From Flavobacterium branchiicola (GTDB lineage Bacteria; Bacteroidota; Bacteroidia; Flavobacteriales; Flavobacteriaceae): DNA of 64,000 nucleotides. This document shows, one piece after another, positions 59,788 to 64,000 of this stretch (position 1 is the stretch's first letter; every line of letters starts with the position of its first letter). The stretch covers positions 1 to 64,000 of the forward strand of contig NZ_JAGYWA010000011.1 of NCBI RefSeq assembly GCF_018383905.1, written 5' to 3'. The position numbers and the translations under genes were made by a program. The notes beneath the pieces were generated by a model. The model was not told the origin of the DNA, made no database searches, and saw only the letters and a list, made by a program, of their open reading frames with translations.

Positions 59788-62700
59788 TTATTTTTCTTCG
59801 TTATGAACTGCAGCGATTGGTTTACCGCTGACTTTTTCCTGTAAATATTGAAATACGACGAATAAAACCGGAATAATGAATAATCCTAAAATTACTCCCG
59901 AGATCATTCCGCCCGCCGCTCCAATACTAATAGAGTGATTTCCCTGAGCCGATGGTCCTTTAGCGCTCATCATTGGTACAAGACCAACAATAAAAGCAAG
60001 TGACGTCATGATAATTGGTCTTAGACGTAATTTTGCAGCATCGATAGAAGCTCTTACTAACGCCATACCAGATTTTCGTTTTTGAACAGCAAACTCGACA
60101 ATCAAAATGGCATTTTTGGCCAGAAGTCCTATCAGCATGACAAGTGCAACCTGAACATAAATGTTGTTTTCAATTCCTGTTAAGCCAATGGCAACAAATA
60201 CTCCAAAAATACCTGCAGGGATTGATAAGATTACAGCCAAAGGAAGGATATAACTCTCATACTGTGCAGCAAGTAGGAAATAAACGAATATCAAACACAG
60301 TAAGAAAATTGTAGCCGATTGCCCTCCGGAAGAAATCTCCTCACGAGTCTGGCCCGAGAATTCAAACCCGTAACCTGCAGGTAATTGTTGTGCTGCTACT
60401 TCTTCAATTGCTTTAATGGCATCTCCGGAACTAAATCCTGGTTTCGGAATTGCATTAATCGAAATTGAGTTAAACAAATTATATCTTGAAGCGGTTTCAG
60501 AACCATAAATACGGGTTAGTTTTACTAAAGTATTTATTGGCACCATTTCGCCTGTTTTGTTTTTTACGAATACACGATCAATAGCTGTTGGATCTGCTCT
60601 GTCGGCAATATCAGCCTGAACAACCACACGGTAATATTTACCAAATCGGTTAAAGTCTGATGCCTGCGCACTACCAAAATAAGCCTGCATAGTCTGTAAA
60701 ATGTCTTTTACATTTACACCTAACTGATTTGCTTTTTCGTCGTTGATATCCAATTGTAATTGAGGATAATCGGCTTTGAAACTGGTAAAGGCAACCGCAA
60801 TTTCCGGACGTTTCATTAATTCGCCAATGAAATTTTGAGAAATACCACTAAACTTATCCAGTTTTCCTCCGGTTTTATCCTGAAGTACTAAATCTAAAGC
60901 CTCAACATTACTAAATCCAGGAACAGTTGGGAAACTGAAGACGAAGAAACTTCCGCCAGAAATAGCGCCCAGTTTACCACGAACCTGATTCATAATTTCG
61001 TCGATATTCTTAATATCGCCACGTTCTTCGTTTGGTTTCAACAATACGAAAACAACCGCAGAAGATGGACTCGTAGAATTCGTCAATAAGTTGAAACCTG
61101 AAATCGCTGTTACAAATCTTGAAGCGTCTAATGCTTTTAAAGTATTTTCAGCCTCAGTCATTACTTTTTGAGTTCCGTCTAATGATGTTCCGGACGGAGT
61201 ATTAACTGCAATTGCAATAAACCCTTGATCTTCTGTTGGAATAAATCCTGCAGGAGTAGTTTTTACTAATAAAATAGTTGCTACTGTAATTAAAGCCAAT
61301 CCGCCTAAACTCAACCATTTTCTTCTGATTAAGAATTTCAATCCGCCTACATAACGATTGGTTAGCGATTCGAAACTGCTGTTAAAAGCGGTAAAGAATT
61401 TTTCTTTAAATCCTTTTTTCTCATGAGGCGCATTTGCATCATGTGCTCCATGATTATCTTTTAAGAATAATGCTGCAAGAGCTGGACTCAATGTTAAGGC
61501 ATTTACTGCCGAAATTACAATTGCAATTGCCATCGTGAAGGCAAACTGACGATAGAAAACTCCTGTTGAGCCTTCCATAAAACCAACCGGCAGGAATACA
61601 GCAGCCATTACCAGCGTAATCGAGATAATAGCACCCGTTATTTCGTGCATTGCTTCATGTGTGGCGATTTTTGGAGACAAGCGTTTGTGCTCCATTTTCG
61701 CATGAACGGCTTCTACGACGACAATCGCGTCATCGACCACAATACCAATCGCCAGAATTAATGCGAAAAGCGTAAGTAGGTTAATCGAGAATCCGAATAA
61801 CTGCATGAAGAAGAACGTTCCTAAAATTGCTACAGGTACAGCAATAGCCGGGATTAATGTTGATCTGAAATCCTGTAAGAAGATAAACACCACAATAAAT
61901 ACCAATATAAATGCCTCTAGTAAAGTGTGTTCAACCTGTTCGATAGATTGATCCAGAGAAACTTTTGTACTGTAGAAAATATTATGTTTTATCCCTTTTG
62001 GGAAATCTTTAGAAGCTTTTTCCATCATTTTATTGATGGCAATCTGAATATCATTAGAATTGGATCCTGCTAACTGAATAACCCCGATTACAACTCCTTT
62101 TTTACCATTTAAACGTGTTAAACTGTTATAAGAATAAGCACCAAGTTCTACTCTTGCAACATCTTTAAGATGAAGTACAGAACCATCAGGATTAGAGCGA
62201 ATTGCAATGTTTTGATAATCTTCTGGTTTGGTAAGTTTACCTTTGTATTTAATTACGTATTCAAAAACCTCTTTACTTCTTTCACCAAATTTACCTGGCG
62301 CAGCTTCCAGACTTTTGTCCTGAATTGCCGCCATAACTTCATTGGGAGTTACTTTATAAGTAGACATTTGTGTTGGGTTTAACCAAACACGCATAGAGTA
62401 ATCTTTTACACCACCAAAAATGCTGGCAGAACCCACACCCGGAATACGTTTAAGCTCCGGAATAATATTAATTTGAGCATAATTGGCAACAAAAGTCTGA
62501 TCGTATTTCGATTCATCATCGGTGTACATACCAATTGCCATGATGAAACTGTTTTGTTGTTTCGCCGTAGTAATACCTTGTTGTACAACCTCTGCTGGTA
62601 ATTGACTTGTTGCCTGAGCAACTCTGTTTTGTACGTTTACTGCAGCCTGATCAGCGTTTGTTCCTAATTTAAAGAAAACGGTAATCGCCAAACTACCATC

Positions 62701-62952
62701 GTTACTGGCCGTAGAACTCATGTAAGTCATGTTTTCTACACCATTTATAGACTCTTCGATAGAAGGTGCAACAGAACGTAAAACCGTTTCTGCATTTGCT
62801 CCCGGATATACCGCCGTTACCAAAACCGATGGAGGCGCAATATCAGGAAACTGTTGTAAAGGCAGTTTCGTTAAACCAAGTACACCCAGGATCACCAATA
62901 AAATGGAGATTACAGTTGCCAGTACTGGTCTTTGTATAAATATTTTGAACAT
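59788..62952 (-). CDS. HAE1-family RND efflux permease
   Basis: 1054 residues, the usual size. Twelve membrane helices, N-terminal MFKIFIQRPVLATVISILLV, the porter motifs FPDIAPPSVLV and GVENMTYMSS, and the TM4 proton-relay segment GIVVDDAIVVVEAVHAKME with paired Asp. The second half has VLAEMVPIN-type region and C-terminal helices. Exports drugs or other amphiphiles in exchange for protons, together with adaptor and outer-membrane channel. Followed 4 bp later by a 37-aa membrane peptide. Confidence 0.96.
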   Translation of the reverse strand: MFKIFIQRPVLATVISILLVILGVLGLTKLPLQQFPDIAPPSVLVTAVYPGANAETVLRSVAPSIEESINGVENMTYMSSTASNDGSLAITVFFKLGTNADQAAVNVQNRVAQATSQLPAEVVQQGITTAKQQNSFIMAIGMYTDDESKYDQTFVANYAQINIIPELKRIPGVGSASIFGGVKDYSMRVWLNPTQMSTYKVTPNEVMAAIQDKSLEAAPGKFGERSKEVFEYVIKYKGKLTKPEDYQNIAIRSNPDGSVLHLKDVARVELGAYSYNSLTRLNGKKGVVIGVIQLAGSNSNDIQIAINKMMEKASKDFPKGIKHNIFYSTKVSLDQSIEQVEHTLLEAFILVFIVVFIFLQDFRSTLIPAIAVPVAILGTFFFMQLFGFSINLLTLFALILAIGIVVDDAIVVVEAVHAKMEHKRLSPKIATHEAMHEITGAIISITLVMAAVFLPVGFMEGSTGVFYRQFAFTMAIAIVISAVNALTLSPALAALFLKDNHGAHDANAPHEKKGFKEKFFTAFNSSFESLTNRYVGGLKFLIRRKWLSLGGLALITVATILLVKTTPAGFIPTEDQGFIAIAVNTPSGTSLDGTQKVMTEAENTLKALDASRFVTAISGFNLLTNSTSPSSAVVFVLLKPNEERGDIKNIDEIMNQVRGKLGAISGGSFFVFSFPTVPGFSNVEALDLVLQDKTGGKLDKFSGISQNFIGELMKRPEIAVAFTSFKADYPQLQLDINDEKANQLGVNVKDILQTMQAYFGSAQASDFNRFGKYYRVVVQADIADRADPTAIDRVFVKNKTGEMVPINTLVKLTRIYGSETASRYNLFNSISINAIPKPGFSSGDAIKAIEEVAAQQLPAGYGFEFSGQTREEISSGGQSATIFLLCLIFVYFLLAAQYESYILPLAVILSIPAGIFGVFVAIGLTGIENNIYVQVALVMLIGLLAKNAILIVEFAVQKRKSGMALVRASIDAAKLRLRPIIMTSLAFIVGLVPMMSAKGPSAQGNHSISIGAAGGMISGVILGLFIIPVLFVVFQYLQEKVSGKPIAAVHNEEK

Positions 62953-62963
62953 TTTTTGTAGAA

Positions 62964-64000
62964 TTATTTTTTATTAGTTACTTCGACAACGTTAGCTGAT
63001 TTTTGAGGCTGAATTGCTTGTCCATCCTGAAGTTTATCAATACCGCTTATTACGATTTGGTCACCAGATTTTACACCTTCTTTTATTAAATAATTTGTAC
63101 CGCTTTTACCCACAATTGTAATAGGCATTTTGGTTACTTTGTTGTCTTTACCTACGGTGAAAACAAATACTTTGTCCTGCATTTCAACTGTCGCAGCCTG
63201 CGGAACCAGAATCGCATCGTCGTGGTTTAATCCTAAGCGAATTTTTCCCGTGTTTCCAGAACGTAAAGTTCCGTTTGCATTTGGGAAAGTCGCTCTAATC
63301 GTGATTGCTCCGGTTGTTTTATCAAACTGTCCGTCAACCATATCGATTTTTCCGGTTTGAGGATAAGCATTATTATCTGCAAGGATTAAAGTAACAGGAG
63401 GTAATTTTTTGATTTTATCACCAAGAGAACTTCCTGCGTATTGTGCTTTAAAGTTGATGAAATCAGTTTCACCCAAAGAGAAATAAGCAAATACTTCATG
63501 AACATCAGATAAAGTCGTTAAAGCCTCAACATCAGTAGCCGAAACTAAACTTCCTTGTTTTTTAGGTAATCTTCCGATATAACCACTCACCGGAGCCGTT
63601 ACATTTGTATATCCTAAATTAATTTTGGCAGAACCTACCATTGCTTTTGCCTGCTCGATATTGGCAGCAGCAATTTTTTGAGAAGCTTTAGCCGTTTTTA
63701 GCTGATAATCAGAAACTACTTTGTTTTGTACTAAAGGAGTCAATTTATCCACTTCTAATTGAGCGTTGATTAAAGCTGCTTCGGCAGCGTGAAGATTAGC
63801 CAAAGCATTGTTTAATTGCTCACGAAACGGACGCTCATTGATTTTAAATAACGTTTGTCCTTTGCTTACATAAGCACCTTCGTCTACATAAACTCTTTCA
63901 AGGTTTCCACTTACTTGCGGACGAATTTCAACGTCTACAGTTCCTTGTATTGCAGCAGGATATTCAGCGTCTGTGGTTGTATTTGCACTTGTTATTGCCA
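62964..64000 (-). CDS. RND periplasmic adaptor (HlyD/MFP), 5' end outside window
   Basis: The frame is open to the window edge, so the protein start lies beyond 64000. Visible sequence has the lipoyl half (GTVDVEIRPQVSGNLERVYVDEG, SGYIGRLPKKQGSLVS), the helical hairpin (LANLHAAEAALINAQLEVDK) and the beta-barrel/membrane-proximal parts (GKIRLGLNHDDAILVPQAAT). Adaptor subunit that links permease and outer-membrane channel; ends 11 bp before the permease. Confidence 0.94.
   Translation of the reverse strand, partial: AITSANTTTDAEYPAAIQGTVDVEIRPQVSGNLERVYVDEGAYVSKGQTLFKINERPFREQLNNALANLHAAEAALINAQLEVDKLTPLVQNKVVSDYQLKTAKASQKIAAANIEQAKAMVGSAKINLGYTNVTAPVSGYIGRLPKKQGSLVSATDVEALTTLSDVHEVFAYFSLGETDFINFKAQYAGSSLGDKIKKLPPVTLILADNNAYPQTGKIDMVDGQFDKTTGAITIRATFPNANGTLRSGNTGKIRLGLNHDDAILVPQAATVEMQDKVFVFTVGKDNKVTKMPITIVGKSGTNYLIKEGVKSGDQIVISGIDKLQDGQAIQPQKSANVVEVTNKK

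Overview
The window comes from a member of the Bacteroidota, most likely a Flavobacterium. The evidence is the low GC content, SusC/SusD outer-membrane pairs, many lipoproteins and Tat or Sec exported enzymes, and several TAnnTTTG -7 promoter boxes in place of a sigma70-type -10. Intergenic regions are full of Flavobacterium-like palindromic repeats. No rRNA, CRISPR array or intact phage was seen. The one tRNA is tRNA-Tyr(GTA).

Layout. (1) 1-6.6 kb is an accessory region. It holds the 3' part of an RHS/YD-repeat gene with a variable C-terminal tip, a two-helix mini-protein in the immunity position and a secreted leucine-rich-repeat protein. Next is a small mobile-element module (HTH protein, HUH Rep-like nuclease, a 48-aa ORF and a broken serine recombinase) that abuts fossil susC/susD fragments, then a frameshifted Pmp3/YqaE gene. 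(2) 7-25 kb is mostly housekeeping: PhoD phosphatase, exported alpha/beta hydrolase, RidA lipoprotein, tRNA-Tyr, a DUF4369-like/thioredoxin lipoprotein split by an in-frame TGA, a DnaJ-KTSC protein, a run of small conserved genes, a MoxR-VWA pair, a MarR regulator with a serine hydrolase, an EamA transporter, two Cys/Met-rich mini-ORFs around a terminator upstream of glutamate dehydrogenase, and a sterol desaturase-type enzyme. (3) 25.8-37.6 kb is a polysaccharide utilisation locus: divergent SusR-like TPR/HTH regulator, two surface-protein genes, SusC, SusD, a GH71/99-like lipoprotein and a GH97 alpha-glucosidase-like lipoprotein. (4) 38-57.6 kb, mostly on the minus strand, holds an outer-membrane protein, regulators, DNA repair, an Mla-type lipid-transport operon (MlaE-MlaF-MlaD-AsmA) continuing into an iron-permease-like protein and a FAD oxidoreductase, a GT4 fusion/GH130 pair, and stress or small-molecule proteins. 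(5) 58-64 kb is a tripartite RND efflux operon (adaptor, HAE1 permease, a 37-aa membrane peptide, TolC-like factor).

The best candidates for undescribed biology are the RHS tip with its two-helix neighbour, the tandem Cys/Met-rich leader ORFs before gdh, the 37-aa peptide inside the RND operon, the compact HUH-Rep element, and the GAGGTTCT repeat family that grows from gene 3' ends and has extended one AraC protein.

All calls are by eye from translated sequence and motifs. No database search was run, so family names given without a clear motif are tentative.
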